A stretch of DNA of 58,797 bases from Pseudomonadota bacterium (GTDB taxonomy: Bacteria > Desulfobacterota > Desulfobulbia > Desulfobulbales > SURF-16): positions 1 to 58,797 of the forward strand of contig JAHILF010000090.1 in the NCBI GenBank assembly GCA_018897105.1, written 5' to 3'. The position numbers were made by a program, and so were the translations under genes. Positions 17,572-26,204 of this stretch are shown here, one piece after another (positions within the stretch are counted from its first letter, which is position 1; each line of letters starts with the position of its first letter). The notes under the pieces were generated by a model that did not search any database, was not told where the DNA came from, and saw nothing but the letters and a program-made list of their open reading frames with translations.

Positions 17572-18408
17572 ATGTACTTTCAGGATATTATTTTTGAATT
17601 AAGTCGTTATTGGGCTGATCAGGGCTGCGTGATTCAGCAGCCATACGATATGGAAGTCGGAGCCGGGACCTTTCATCCTGCCACCCTTTTACGCGCCCTG
17701 GGTCCCGAATCCTGGAAGGCGGCGTATGTTCAGCCCTCCAGGCGACCGACAGATGGCCGATATGGGGAAAACCCGAACCGGCTTCAGCATTATTACCAGT
17801 TTCAGGTCGTGCTGAAGCCGTCCCCGGCGGATTCCCAGGGTTTGTATCTGGAGAGCCTGAAGCGCTTTAACCTTAACCTGCTGCAGCATGATATCCGTTT
17901 TGTTGAGGATGACTGGGAATCACCGACCCTTGGCGCCAGCGGTCTGGGCTGGGAGGTGTGGCTGGACGGTATGGAGATCACCCAGTTTACTTATTTCCAG
18001 CAGGCCGGCAGCCAGGAGCTTAGCCCTGTTACCGTGGAGATTACCTATGGCCTTGAGCGAATAGCCATGTATCTCCAGGGGGTCAACAGCGTCTATGATA
18101 TTGCCTGGAATAAAGAGGTCAAGTATGGCCAGATTTTTCATCAGGCAGAGGTGGAATTTTCCGCCTTTAATTTTGAGCACGCCAATGTGGAATTTCTGGT
18201 TTCCTTTTTTAATTCCTGCGAACAGGAGGCGCTCAAGCTGCTGGAAAAGGATCTGCTTCTGCCGGCCTATGATTATTGCCTGAAATGTTCCCATACTTTT
18301 AACCTGCTTGATGCGCGTAAGGCCATCAGTGTGTCGGAGCGCACCCGCTATATCGGCAGAATCCGCAATATCGCCAGGAAAGTTGCTGAGAAAAAGTGTA
18401 ATTTGTAA
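17572..18408 (+). CDS. glyQ: Glycyl-tRNA synthetase alpha subunit
   Basis: A 278-residue protein corresponding to the catalytic alpha subunit of the bacterial alpha2-beta2 glycyl-tRNA synthetase, which activates glycine and charges tRNA-Gly. The family N-terminus ([24 protein letters not shown]), the [14 protein letters not shown] segment (about residues 58-71) and the class II motif 3 region ([12 protein letters not shown], around 162) are all present. It is slightly shorter than the common 290-300 residues but looks complete. The ribosome site AAGGAAAG lies 5 bases before ATG. The beta-subunit gene glyS, normally next in line, is absent: a SulP transporter gene follows after 484 bp. Confidence 0.95.
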   Translation: MYFQDIIFELSRYWADQGCVIQQPYDMEVGAGTFHPATLLRALGPESWKAAYVQPSRRPTDGRYGENPNRLQHYYQFQVVLKPSPADSQGLYLESLKRFNLNLLQHDIRFVEDDWESPTLGASGLGWEVWLDGMEITQFTYFQQAGSQELSPVTVEITYGLERIAMYLQGVNSVYDIAWNKEVKYGQIFHQAEVEFSAFNFEHANVEFLVSFFNSCEQEALKLLEKDLLLPAYDYCLKCSHTFNLLDARKAISVSERTRYIGRIRNIARKVAEKKCNL

Positions 18409-18623
18409 AAGCCTTGGTATTGGCTGAATCCTGGTTCATTTTGTTTCATGCGGAAGGGCCTCCGGCGCAGTTTTCCCTTGACTTTCTTGGCAAGAGAGCT
18501 ATTTATAACCTGGAAAAATTGTGTGGAATAACTTTTCAAAAATCACACGTAATCCGGGTGTTATGCATTGTCCTCACCCGGTTGTTTTGGTGTTTTGGAT
18601 TTTTTCCAGAGAGGAGAAAGAGA

Positions 18624-18716
18624 ATGAGAGACGCATCAGAAATGCCGGCCGGCGTGGAGGCGCTGCAGAGATTATGGGCAACTAAGGCCAATAAGGAAGT
18701 GCCAGTCTTTACCTGA
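18624..18716 (+). CDS. Possible 30-residue leader peptide upstream of sulP
   Basis: A short frame with a good ribosome site (GAGGAGAAAGAG just before ATG) codes for 30 residues starting MRDASEMPAG, with no recognised domain. It lies in the 484-bp gap between glyQ and the SulP gene, which otherwise contains nothing I can identify. It may be spurious; the ribosome site is the only support. Confidence 0.2.
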   Translation: MRDASEMPAGVEALQRLWATKANKEVPVFT

Positions 18717-18892
18717 CTGGAATCTCGTAAAACTACCTGCTGTGAAAGCTCGCTGTTGTCCGACTGTTAAATTGGTTTTTCGGAGCCGCGCTGCCTCAGT
18801 GCCGAACGGATCCGGAGAGAAGAAGAACAAGAGTCGCCTTCTGCTGCCTTCGGCCCCGTAGAAAGGCGAACGAGATATGATAAGGTAGCTAA

Positions 18893-21052
18893 ATGATATA
18901 CAAAATTTTCCCCTTTCTTGCCTGGTTCACCGATTATGATGCCGGCAAATTCAAAGCAGACCTGATGGCCGGCATTACCGTTGCCCTGGTCCTGATTCCT
19001 CAGTCCATGGCCTATGCCCAGCTCGCTGGACTGCCTCCTTATTACGGATTGTATGCCGCCTTTCTGCCACCCATGGTGGCCTCGCTTTTCGGCTCCAGCC
19101 GCCAGCTCGGCACCGGACCTGTGGCGGTAGTGTCGCTCATGTCCGCGGCATCCCTTGCACCTCTTGCCACCGCAGGATCCGCGGAATTCATCGCCTATTC
19201 GATCGTTCTTGCCGCAGTCGTCGGTATCTTCCAGTTTTCTCTCGGCGTTCTGCGCCTGGGCCTGGTGGTGAATTTTCTTTCCCACCCGGTGGTAAACGGC
19301 TTCACCAATGCGGCGGCCATTATCATTGCCACATCCCAGTTCTCCAAATTTTTCGGGGTCTATGTCGACACGGCACCGCACCATTATCAAACCATGGTCA
19401 ATGTCTTTCAGGCGGCCATGGATTATACCCATATCACGACCTTGATTTATGGTGTCGCCGCCGTGGTCATCATGGTGGTGCTCAAGAAAATCAACCGCCG
19501 CATCCCCAATGTTCTGGTGGCGGTTGCCGTTACCACCCTCATTTCCTACTACACCGGTTACAATAAAGACGCCTATGTTGATCTTTCCGCCCTTCGTCTT
19601 GACGGCCTTCAGCAACAGGTTGCTGATTACAACGCCATGCAAAATGAAATAAAAACATTGGGTGAGGAACGGGCGGCCATAAGCCTTCAGGTGGAAGAAG
19701 AGCGGAAAAACATCAAGGCAAAAGGACATGGCACCACCTCGTTTGAGCTGATCAAACTGAAGGGCGAAGTCGATACCCTGGAAGTAAAGATGGAAGAAGC
19801 AAAGAAACATGCTGCAGATATCCGTGGTGCGGTCCGCAAGATGAAATTTGAAGGGGTGAAAGAGGGGGAAAATTATACCTTCTATCCCCAAGATGCTATC
19901 CCTGCCGGGGTCCAGACCGATGGCAACATCTGGCGCATCAGGATAAGAAATGCAGCCCTTGACACCGCAAAGGTCAGGGTCATGGGCGGCGGTGACGTGG
20001 TCGGCGAGATTCCCAAGGGGCTGCCGAAATTCACCATTCCGCAGCTGACTCCGGCAAACTTCTTCAAGGTGCTGCCCATGGCGGTAATTATTTCCCTGCT
20101 TGGTTTCATGGAGGCAATCGCCATTGCCAAGGCCATGGCCGCCAAGACCGGCCAGAAAATCGATCCCAACCAGGAGCTCATCGGCCAGGGCATGGGCAAC
20201 ATGCTCGGTGCGCTGACTTCCAGCTTTGCGACATCCGGCTCCTTTTCCCGTTCCGCGGTTAACCTGCAGGCCGGCGCGGTTTCCGGTATTTCCGCGGTTG
20301 TCACCTCGCTTATGGTTGTCGCCACCCTGTTGTTTTTTACGCCGCTGCTTTACCATCTGCCCCAGGCCGTGCTGGCCGCGGTCATCATGATGGCCGTTGT
20401 CGGGCTGATCAACATTAAGGGCTTTGCCCATGCCTGGAAGGCGCAATGGTATGATGGCGCCATTTCCGTTCTCAGTTTTCTTGTGACCCTTTACTTTGCT
20501 CCCCATCTTGATAAGGGCATCATGGTCGGTGTGGGCCTTTCCATGGGCGTGTTCCTCTATAAATCCATGCGGCCGGTGGTGGCCAGCCTGTCGATGCATG
20601 AGGAAAACGTGCTGAAAAGCGCTGAATACTATCGCCTGAAGGGCTGCCGGCATATCTCCGTAGTCCGCTTTGACGGCGCATTATTTTTTGCCAATGCCAG
20701 CTATCTCGATGAGCAGGTAATGAAATTCCGCAACGAACAGCCGGACCTGCGCTATATCCTGCTGGATGCCAGGGGCATCAATGATATGGATGCCTCCGGT
20801 GAGGAGGCCTTGGAGTTGCTTGTTGAGCGGGTGCGCAGTGCGGGGCTTGGTTTTGCCATGTCCGGCGTCAAGGGGCAGGTGATGGTTGTCATGCAGCGCA
20901 CCGGTTTGCTGGATAAAATCGGCAAGGATAGTCTATTCCCCGATACGGAACATGCGGTGAAGACCATTATTAAGAAAATTCATACCACCAGCAGCGGCCT
21001 TCCAACCGAAGGTTGCAAGGATTGCCCCTTAACCAAATATATTCCTGTTTAA
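18893..21052 (+). CDS. SulP-family anion transporter with a coiled-coil insertion and STAS domain
   Basis: A 719-residue SulP (SLC26-like) transporter. Members carry sulfate, bicarbonate or other anions in exchange with or together with H+ or Na+. The N-terminal signature is DLMAGITVALVLIPQSMAYA (around residue 23), with about 12 membrane helices. The C-terminal STAS domain occupies about 570-690 and contains the DARGINDMDASGEEAL motif. Between the helix ending near residue 220 and the usual GEIPKGLPKF segment (around 370) lies an extra stretch of about 140 residues rich in Glu, Lys and Leu heptads, probably a coiled coil outside the membrane. Substrate cannot be told from sequence; sulfate or bicarbonate are both plausible here. 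A terminator follows. Confidence 0.87.
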   Translation: MIYKIFPFLAWFTDYDAGKFKADLMAGITVALVLIPQSMAYAQLAGLPPYYGLYAAFLPPMVASLFGSSRQLGTGPVAVVSLMSAASLAPLATAGSAEFIAYSIVLAAVVGIFQFSLGVLRLGLVVNFLSHPVVNGFTNAAAIIIATSQFSKFFGVYVDTAPHHYQTMVNVFQAAMDYTHITTLIYGVAAVVIMVVLKKINRRIPNVLVAVAVTTLISYYTGYNKDAYVDLSALRLDGLQQQVADYNAMQNEIKTLGEERAAISLQVEEERKNIKAKGHGTTSFELIKLKGEVDTLEVKMEEAKKHAADIRGAVRKMKFEGVKEGENYTFYPQDAIPAGVQTDGNIWRIRIRNAALDTAKVRVMGGGDVVGEIPKGLPKFTIPQLTPANFFKVLPMAVIISLLGFMEAIAIAKAMAAKTGQKIDPNQELIGQGMGNMLGALTSSFATSGSFSRSAVNLQAGAVSGISAVVTSLMVVATLLFFTPLLYHLPQAVLAAVIMMAVVGLINIKGFAHAWKAQWYDGAISVLSFLVTLYFAPHLDKGIMVGVGLSMGVFLYKSMRPVVASLSMHEENVLKSAEYYRLKGCRHISVVRFDGALFFANASYLDEQVMKFRNEQPDLRYILLDARGINDMDASGEEALELLVERVRSAGLGFAMSGVKGQVMVVMQRTGLLDKIGKDSLFPDTEHAVKTIIKKIHTTSSGLPTEGCKDCPLTKYIPV

Positions 21053-21076
21053 AGCAGGAGCGTTTCAGATACAGGC

Positions 21077-21119
21077 AATAAAAAAGGCCTGGGCAATTTG
21101 TGCCCGGGCCTTTTTTATT
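21077..21119 (+). terminator. Terminator of the SulP gene
   Basis: Arms at 21077-21095 and 21101-21119 are 19 bp with one mismatch, a 5-base loop and a six-T run on the plus strand. It begins 25 bp after the SulP stop codon. Confidence 0.9.
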
Positions 21120-21320
21120 GCTATTTCAAGTAATGCCCCTATGCAGCTGTACGTTCTCAACGCCGGTGAGGGCAGGCTTTATCTGGCGGACCAGTGGCTG
21201 TCGGGGTTGTGACCAGCCAGAGGCCACAGGCCGGCATCATGTCCACTCTGACGTGGGCGGTTAATGTTCGCCCTGGCTGCGTTCAAGTTACTGCGGGTCG
21301 GGCGGCGAGCTTTAATCGCG

Positions 21321-22190
<870 letters not shown>

Positions 22191-22194
22191 CTTT

Positions 22195-22610
22195 CTGACA
22201 TGTCTTCCCTGCCGGAAGAATTAGGCGAAGTTGAGGCCATATTGGCCGATGCCGGTTATTATAGTGATAGCAACGCGTCAGCTTGGGAAAAAGCTGGTAT
22301 AGAGCCATTCATTCCACCACGTCGGGAAAAACATAACCAACCTCTTGCCAGCCGATTTGCCAAACCCGGACCTCTGCCGGCGTAGGCAGACCCAATCAGC
22401 AAAATGAAGCATAAACTTAAAACAGCTGATGGCCGGGCACTATACGCAAAACGGAAATGTACCATAGAACCATTATTCGTATTCGGCATCATCAAACATG
22501 TGATGGGATTCCGGCAATTTCTATTGCGGGGCTTTAAGGCGGTTACTGGCGAGTGGACACGTGTGTCCATAGCCTGGAACATTAAGCGGATGTTTGCCTT
22601 AAATATCTAA
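22195..22610 (+). mobile_element. Transposase C-terminal fragment, IS1182-like, with a stop codon
   Basis: Translating this stretch gives the last 135 or so residues of a DDE transposase. ADAGYYSDSN, a GIEPFIPPRRE segment, KTADGRALYAKRKCTIEPLF, IIKHVMGFRQFLLRG and AWNIKRMF match the C-terminal pattern of IS1182-type transposases. An in-frame TAG at 22383-22385 splits the reading frame, and the N-terminal two thirds are missing. The left end joins the truncated receiver domain of cheB directly at about 22190. No terminal inverted repeat could be placed. It is a decayed remnant. Confidence 0.75.
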
Positions 22611-22757
22611 AGATGTCAAAGATGGAAAACAAAATCCCCGGCCAAAGGGGATGTATTCGTTATGACGCCGGCTGTTTTTTAATATAACTTTTCGATTTTG
22701 CCGGAAGTTTCTAAAAGCAAATTTACCGGGCTGATTTAGCCTCGAAAACAAAAGGCA

Positions 22758-22943
22758 TTGTCCGACAAACTCCTAGCGGGCAATGATTATTTTAAAATCA
22801 TGGCAATGTCTGGACATAAGACGATGCCAGTGTTTAAGATGGATATGAGCTTACCCAAGTCAAGCGGACTGAAGGATGAACGATTGACACCTATATGGAC
22901 AGCAAAGAAAAGAGGCCATAAGGAAAAGCTCATAACCCCTTGA
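22758..22943 (+). pseudogene. Phage-type integrase C-terminal remnant
   Basis: The segment FKIMAMSGHKTMPVFK is close to the GHKTM-VFKRYN box that ends tyrosine recombinases, with the catalytic His. After this box the frame shifts. In another frame the downstream bases read DTYMDSKEKRP, like the usual integrase tail. Everything upstream of the box is missing. It ends 7 bp before a copy of the tRNA-Sec 3' end, the expected position of an integrase gene beside its attachment site. Confidence 0.6.
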
Positions 22944-22949
22944 TTTTAT

Positions 22950-22975
22950 ATGGCGGAAGTACATGTGAATCGAAA
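22950..22975 (-). repeat. Attachment-site scar: partial copy of the tRNA-Sec 3' end
   Basis: Bases 22950-22975 match the 3' part of the tRNA-Sec gene (23750-23775) in 24 of 26 positions and in the same orientation; similarity stops abruptly inside the T-arm. This looks like an old att duplication left by an element that integrated at tRNA-Sec. It adjoins the integrase remnant. Confidence 0.6.
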
Positions 22976-23109
22976 GCATGCACGGACGAATAACTATGCG
23001 TATGTGCAGCGGAGCTCAAAAAACCGCGTCCTCTGAAGAGCAACGTTCATAACTGTTGCAACGTTGTTTCAAGCAACCGTCAAACCCTTTATTTCCAAAG
23101 TAAGACTTC

Positions 23110-23132
23110 GGTTCGACTCCCGCCGTCTTCAC
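23110..23132 (+). repeat. tmRNA- or tRNA-like 3'-end fragment
   Basis: The 23-base stretch starting GGTTCGACTCCCGCC is the T-loop and acceptor 3' strand typical of tmRNA genes, without the matching 5' half. The bases before it do not complete the T-stem, so this is a fragment and probably an attachment-site core carried in by an integrated element. Confidence 0.5.
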
Positions 23133-23229
23133 TTTGAAACATCGACCTGATTACCAAGTGATTGAGACCTTCAAGTGACATGTATATATTTTTTAGCTTT
23201 GCCAAAATGAAGTAAAAAGGAAAAATAAA

Positions 23230-23535
23230 ATGAAAATTAGCAACTTGATTCATCTGTCTTTTCTTCTTAACGAAACTATAGATTCGGGCAAGAGTCTTCC
23301 ACTTAATGAAACTGCAGATGCTATTGCTGCAGGAACAATTTTTGATTTCCTTGGCAATCAACTACCTGATTTTAAGGCATTTGTTAACGAGAAAGACAAA
23401 ACTTATCTTCTTAATGAGTGGCAGAAAATTTTAAATACATATAGTCCCCACAAATTCGGAGTTTTCAATTCGGGATATTGTCTGATTTTAGTTTATTGTC
23501 TTCAGACGATAATGGACATTGCGGGCAAAGAATAA
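23230..23535 (+). CDS. Hypothetical protein, 101 residues
   Basis: Not recognised. The gene is clearly more AT-rich than the surrounding chromosome and has AAAAGGAAAA before its ATG. The product is soluble, mixed helical, with an acidic middle (DFKAFVNEKDKTYLLNEWQKIL) and a hydrophobic C-terminal third that holds two of its Cys-free and Cys-containing strands (GYCLILVYCLQTIMDIAG). It lies between three tRNA-like scars and a MITE, so it is most likely cargo left by an integrative element. Confidence 0.5.
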   Translation: MKISNLIHLSFLLNETIDSGKSLPLNETADAIAAGTIFDFLGNQLPDFKAFVNEKDKTYLLNEWQKILNTYSPHKFGVFNSGYCLILVYCLQTIMDIAGKE

Positions 23536-23539
23536 CTTG

Positions 23540-23566
23540 GGTGCAAGGGTTCAAATCCTGAGGCAA
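23540..23566 (+). repeat. tRNA T-arm-like fragment
   Basis: GGGTTCAAATCC at 23547-23558 with the flanking AGG/CCT pairs resembles the T-arm of a tRNA, but no cloverleaf can be drawn around it. It immediately follows the 101-residue gene. Third tRNA-like scrap within 600 bp. Confidence 0.3.
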
Positions 23567-23583
23567 AAAAAATAGGCCATATT

Positions 23584-23684
23584 TGATGGTCTCGTAAAAA
23601 GTCAAAATTTCAAAAAATGATGACACTAACTCAATGAGTTACGACGCAAAAAAAACGTTTTTGGGACTTTTTACGAGTTCATCA
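23584..23684. mobile_element. MITE with 20-bp terminal inverted repeats
   Basis: The left end (23584-23603, TGATGGTCTCGTAAAAAGTC) and right end (23665-23684) are inverted copies of each other with a few mismatches. The 60-bp centre is non-coding. This size and the CTCGTAAAAAGTC terminus match a small, dispersed non-autonomous element that I recall as common in Desulfobacterota genomes. Confidence 0.65.
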
Positions 23685-23750
23685 TATTTTATTTGGGGAT
23701 AATCTGGGGATACATTTTCAAATAAAAAACGGCCTATTTTCAGGTATGAA

Positions 23751-23848
23751 TGGCGGAAGTGCATGGGAATCGAACCCACCCACCAAGCTGTTAACCCGGT
23801 GCACCGGATTTGAAGTCCGGGAGAGCCACCAGCGCCCTTTCCACTTCC
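23751..23848 (-). tRNA. selC: tRNA-Sec (anticodon TCA)
   Basis: A 98-nt tRNA read on the minus strand from 23848. The acceptor stem GGAAGTG pairs with CACTTCC, followed by G and an encoded CCA. The anticodon stem CCGGA/TCCGG presents the loop CTTCAAA, giving anticodon TCA, which decodes UGA. A long variable arm and a T-arm with TTCGATT are present. Length and structure are those of selenocysteine tRNA, so the genome encodes selenoproteins. selA, selB and selD are not in this window. Confidence 0.93.
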
Positions 23849-24068
23849 TTAGAATTGAAATGCAGAATAAAATGTGCTGTAACGCTTGAATGTGACAAAA
23901 AAATTATACATAATCATAGTAATTCTTCTTGCCCAATACGGCAACTTTTTTTATAAAAGATGGGTAATGTCCGGTTTTAAAAGCTTGCAATAGTTGTTTG
24001 GATTTGTTTTATGTGCTTTTTTGCAGGACTCAGAACGTTTTAATATTTCTAATCGGAGAATAAAAAAA

Positions 24069-24443
24069 ATGGAATGCGAGCGCTTAAACAGGCTTGTACG
24101 GTCATGGTATGTGCAAGTGCAAGAAGAGTCATTAGCTCCAGCCCGAATGGTTGAGTTTATGGAAAAACATCTTAAAGGATGTGGAGCCTGTCTTGCTGAT
24201 CCTGACGTTCGTGCTGAAGTGAAAAAGATTACAGAGATTGTTCTTCCGCCTTCCAAGATCGTTAAAGCCGTCAGGGAGGACGACGATGAGGAAGCAGTCG
24301 ATGATTCTCCTTCACCTTACTATGCCGCGGAAGATGAGGATGAATTGCTGTCCGTCGTCGATGGGGAGGATGGGGAGGATGAAGAGGAAGAGGAAGAATT
24401 TATTCCTTCCCTGATTGACGATGACGACGATTTGTCAGAATAG
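24069..24443 (+). CDS. Small acidic protein with an anti-sigma-type zinc motif
   Basis: A 124-residue protein of unknown function. Residues 27-45 contain His34, Cys38 and Cys41 in the order HxxxCxxC, the pattern of zinc-binding anti-sigma (zf-HC2) domains. The C-terminal half (from residue 70) is extremely acidic, with runs of Asp and Glu. ATG 24069 follows a GGAG 12 bases upstream and is preferred over an upstream frame start at 23994, which has no ribosome site. There is no membrane segment and no sigma factor gene beside it. It begins 221 bp beyond tRNA-Sec on the opposite strand and ends before a strong terminator. Confidence 0.65.
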   Translation: MECERLNRLVRSWYVQVQEESLAPARMVEFMEKHLKGCGACLADPDVRAEVKKITEIVLPPSKIVKAVREDDDEEAVDDSPSPYYAAEDEDELLSVVDGEDGEDEEEEEEFIPSLIDDDDDLSE

Positions 24444-24570
24444 GCGCCACAGTTTGCCGTGTTGTTGATCAAGGTTGTTTTGCAGGAGTAATAGGCGGTA
24501 TGCGGTTTCTTCGCTAAAGATACGTCGTATTATTTATTCGGCATGAGAAAACGTAATACCGCCAGCAAGT

Positions 24571-24613
24571 TAGGCTGCAACCTCATTTCATGCATCCAGG
24601 TTGCAGCCTTTTA
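24571..24613 (+). terminator. Rho-independent terminator
   Basis: AGGCTGCAACCT (24572-24583) pairs perfectly with AGGTTGCAGCCT (24598-24609) and is followed by TTTT. It closes the acidic-protein transcript. Confidence 0.8.
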
Positions 24614-24702
24614 GCGTGTTGTATTTACTGCAGTGCGCATCACAGGCCGGTAACGGCTGTTTCCTCTGAGTCAATGAGCCCGATTGGACCATTGCCTTCA
24701 GT

Positions 24703-25557
24703 CTATTTTGTCTTAAATATCTTGTAGATGGAAGAGAAATCTTCCTGGTCAAGTCCATCGGCAAATGCCTTTGCATAGAGCTCTTTAACCAAAGCTCCGG
24801 TAAAAAGTGGTTTTTTCGCGCTGTAGGCCAAATCCATCAGGCAGTGCAGATCCTTGTAGATGAGGGCATTTGAGAAATGGGTTGAAAAATCTCCCTCAAG
24901 AAGTTTTGCTTTTTTGGCGTTGAGGACGAGGGAGTTGCCGCCGCCGACTGATAAGATTTCAATGGCATCCTTTTTGTTCATGCCAACATCTTCTGCAAAG
25001 GAGATTGCCTCGGCAATGGTTGCCATGAAACTTCCCAGTATCAGATTGTTAATGAGTTTCATCTTAGTTGCGAGCGCCGGTTTTTCCAGAAAGAATATAT
25101 TTTCCCCAATATCTTCCAGAGCAGGTTTGATCTTTTTATAAGCAGACGGGTCACCGCTGACAAGTACCGTTAAATTCCCCTGTGAGGCGGGCACAACGCT
25201 GCCCAATACAGGCGATTCGAGATAGAAGGCGCCGGCCTCCTTGCAAATGGTGTGAAATGAGACAACGTCGGTAAAATGGTTGGTGGTCAGATCAATGATG
25301 ATTTTACCGTTTATATTGCCGGAAAGCAGGCCCTTCTCGCCAGTGAGGACTTTGCGCACGGCATGGCTGTCAAAAAGGCATAAGAACAGAATGTCAGCTT
25401 GTTCGGCAACGGCCTTGGGCGAATCAACTTCGTTGCATTTTAGTCCTTCTGTCTTGCCGGCACTTCTATTCCAGGCGATAAGAGAGTGTTCACGTTCAAC
25501 AAGTCTTCCTGCTATTGCTCTGCCAAGGTGACCGAGTCCTATAAATCCTGTTTTCAT
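24703..25557 (-). CDS. NAD(P)-dependent beta-hydroxyacid dehydrogenase
   Basis: A 284-residue enzyme of the 3-hydroxyisobutyrate dehydrogenase/6-phosphogluconate dehydrogenase family; members include glyoxylate/succinic semialdehyde reductases. The Rossmann motif GFIGLGHLGRAIAGRL is at residues 5-20. The substrate-binding DLTTN segment, the ESPVLGSVVPASQGNLTVLVSG loop and the catalytic-lysine region ATKMKLINNLILG (around residue 165) are all in place. The cofactor loop after beta-2 reads WNRSAGKTE, with Arg, hinting at NADPH. The physiological substrate is not clear. It is a single gene with its own surroundings; nothing nearby suggests a pathway. Confidence 0.85.
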   Translation of the reverse strand: MKTGFIGLGHLGRAIAGRLVEREHSLIAWNRSAGKTEGLKCNEVDSPKAVAEQADILFLCLFDSHAVRKVLTGEKGLLSGNINGKIIIDLTTNHFTDVVSFHTICKEAGAFYLESPVLGSVVPASQGNLTVLVSGDPSAYKKIKPALEDIGENIFFLEKPALATKMKLINNLILGSFMATIAEAISFAEDVGMNKKDAIEILSVGGGNSLVLNAKKAKLLEGDFSTHFSNALIYKDLHCLMDLAYSAKKPLFTGALVKELYAKAFADGLDQEDFSSIYKIFKTK

Positions 25558-26072
25558 TGTGGATATCCTCCTTTCTGTCGTGGATTAAATTGATTGTCGA
25601 TTTGCCGTGATTGCAAAAGCGGCCAATCGCGTAAACCATTCACAATAAAAAATTTCCAACTGCCAATGTGCCATTAAGCGATATCTTTTCTTCTCTTCGT
25701 TCTATAGTAGCATTTTTTTTGTTAGGGATGGCGATGAAATGTTGAAAAGAGAAGGGGGATAAGGCGAAAATTCCGTTTTCCCGCGCCCGATCTGCGGACG
25801 GTTGGTGGTAAGTGAAAAAAAAAGCCGCAACCCTAAAGGGTTGCGGCTTTTTATGTTTATGGGATGCAGTCCATTAAACTTATATTTTAACTACATGTTA
25901 TTTATATATTTTTTTGTATCAACAAAACTGAAACACCCCCAAAAGTACCCCCAAAACAAAAAGTATCCCATCTTTCGAATTTACTCTTGGGTATGCCGAA
26001 TTGGCGGATGAGGGGTTGGAGTGTGCAAATACTCAGCTCGGCGTGGCTTAAGTCGGTCCTCTGATCGTTGTG
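25558..26072. other. Intergenic region with integrase-leader-like repeat
   Basis: No gene is supported. Apart from the hairpin at 25814-25852, the only notable feature is a pair of ACCCCCAAAA units at 25935-25958, a G/A-rich pattern that I recall near the start of phage-type integrase genes and their arm sites. A related GGGGATAATCTGGGGATAC pattern lies beside tRNA-Sec at 23695-23715. It may mark an old element edge. Confidence 0.35.
25814..25852. terminator. Bidirectional terminator hairpin
   Basis: AAAGCCGCAACCCT (25821-25834) and its exact reverse complement (25837-25850) form a 14-bp stem with a two-base gap, flanked by an A-run and a T-run. No transcript to which it clearly belongs ends here, which fits loss of a neighbouring gene. 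Confidence 0.75.
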
Positions 26073-26204
26073 TCAGTGAGGTGATTCTGAATTCTGAATC
26101 TCATCGGGCGAGGCGGGATTGAAAAATAGCTCCGGAACTTCCCGAATATTCTCAAGGGCTTCCTCGATTGTATCGCCCTGACTGGCGATATCGAGTTGGC
26201 TACA
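26073..26204 (-). pseudogene. HicB-like antitoxin fragment
   Basis: On the minus strand the frame reads QLDIASQGDTIEEALENIRE and then VPELFFNPASPDEI to a stop, which is the conserved C-terminal part of the HicB_lk_antitox domain (S-QGDT-EEAL-N--EA-EL). The N-terminal strand and start codon are missing: the fragment joins the end of the YwgA-like gene. No hicA toxin gene is present. Confidence 0.55.

Noticed and set aside
18767-20653. A 628-residue open frame on the minus strand opposite the SulP gene
   Set aside because: It lies antisense to a clearly recognisable transporter, has a His/Gly/Asp-rich composition typical of reverse-strand shadow frames and no known domain.
22383-22385. In-frame TAG in the IS1182-like fragment as a possible pyrrolysine codon
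   Set aside because: The transposase is truncated and decayed, and no pylT or pylS is in the window; a plain nonsense mutation explains it.
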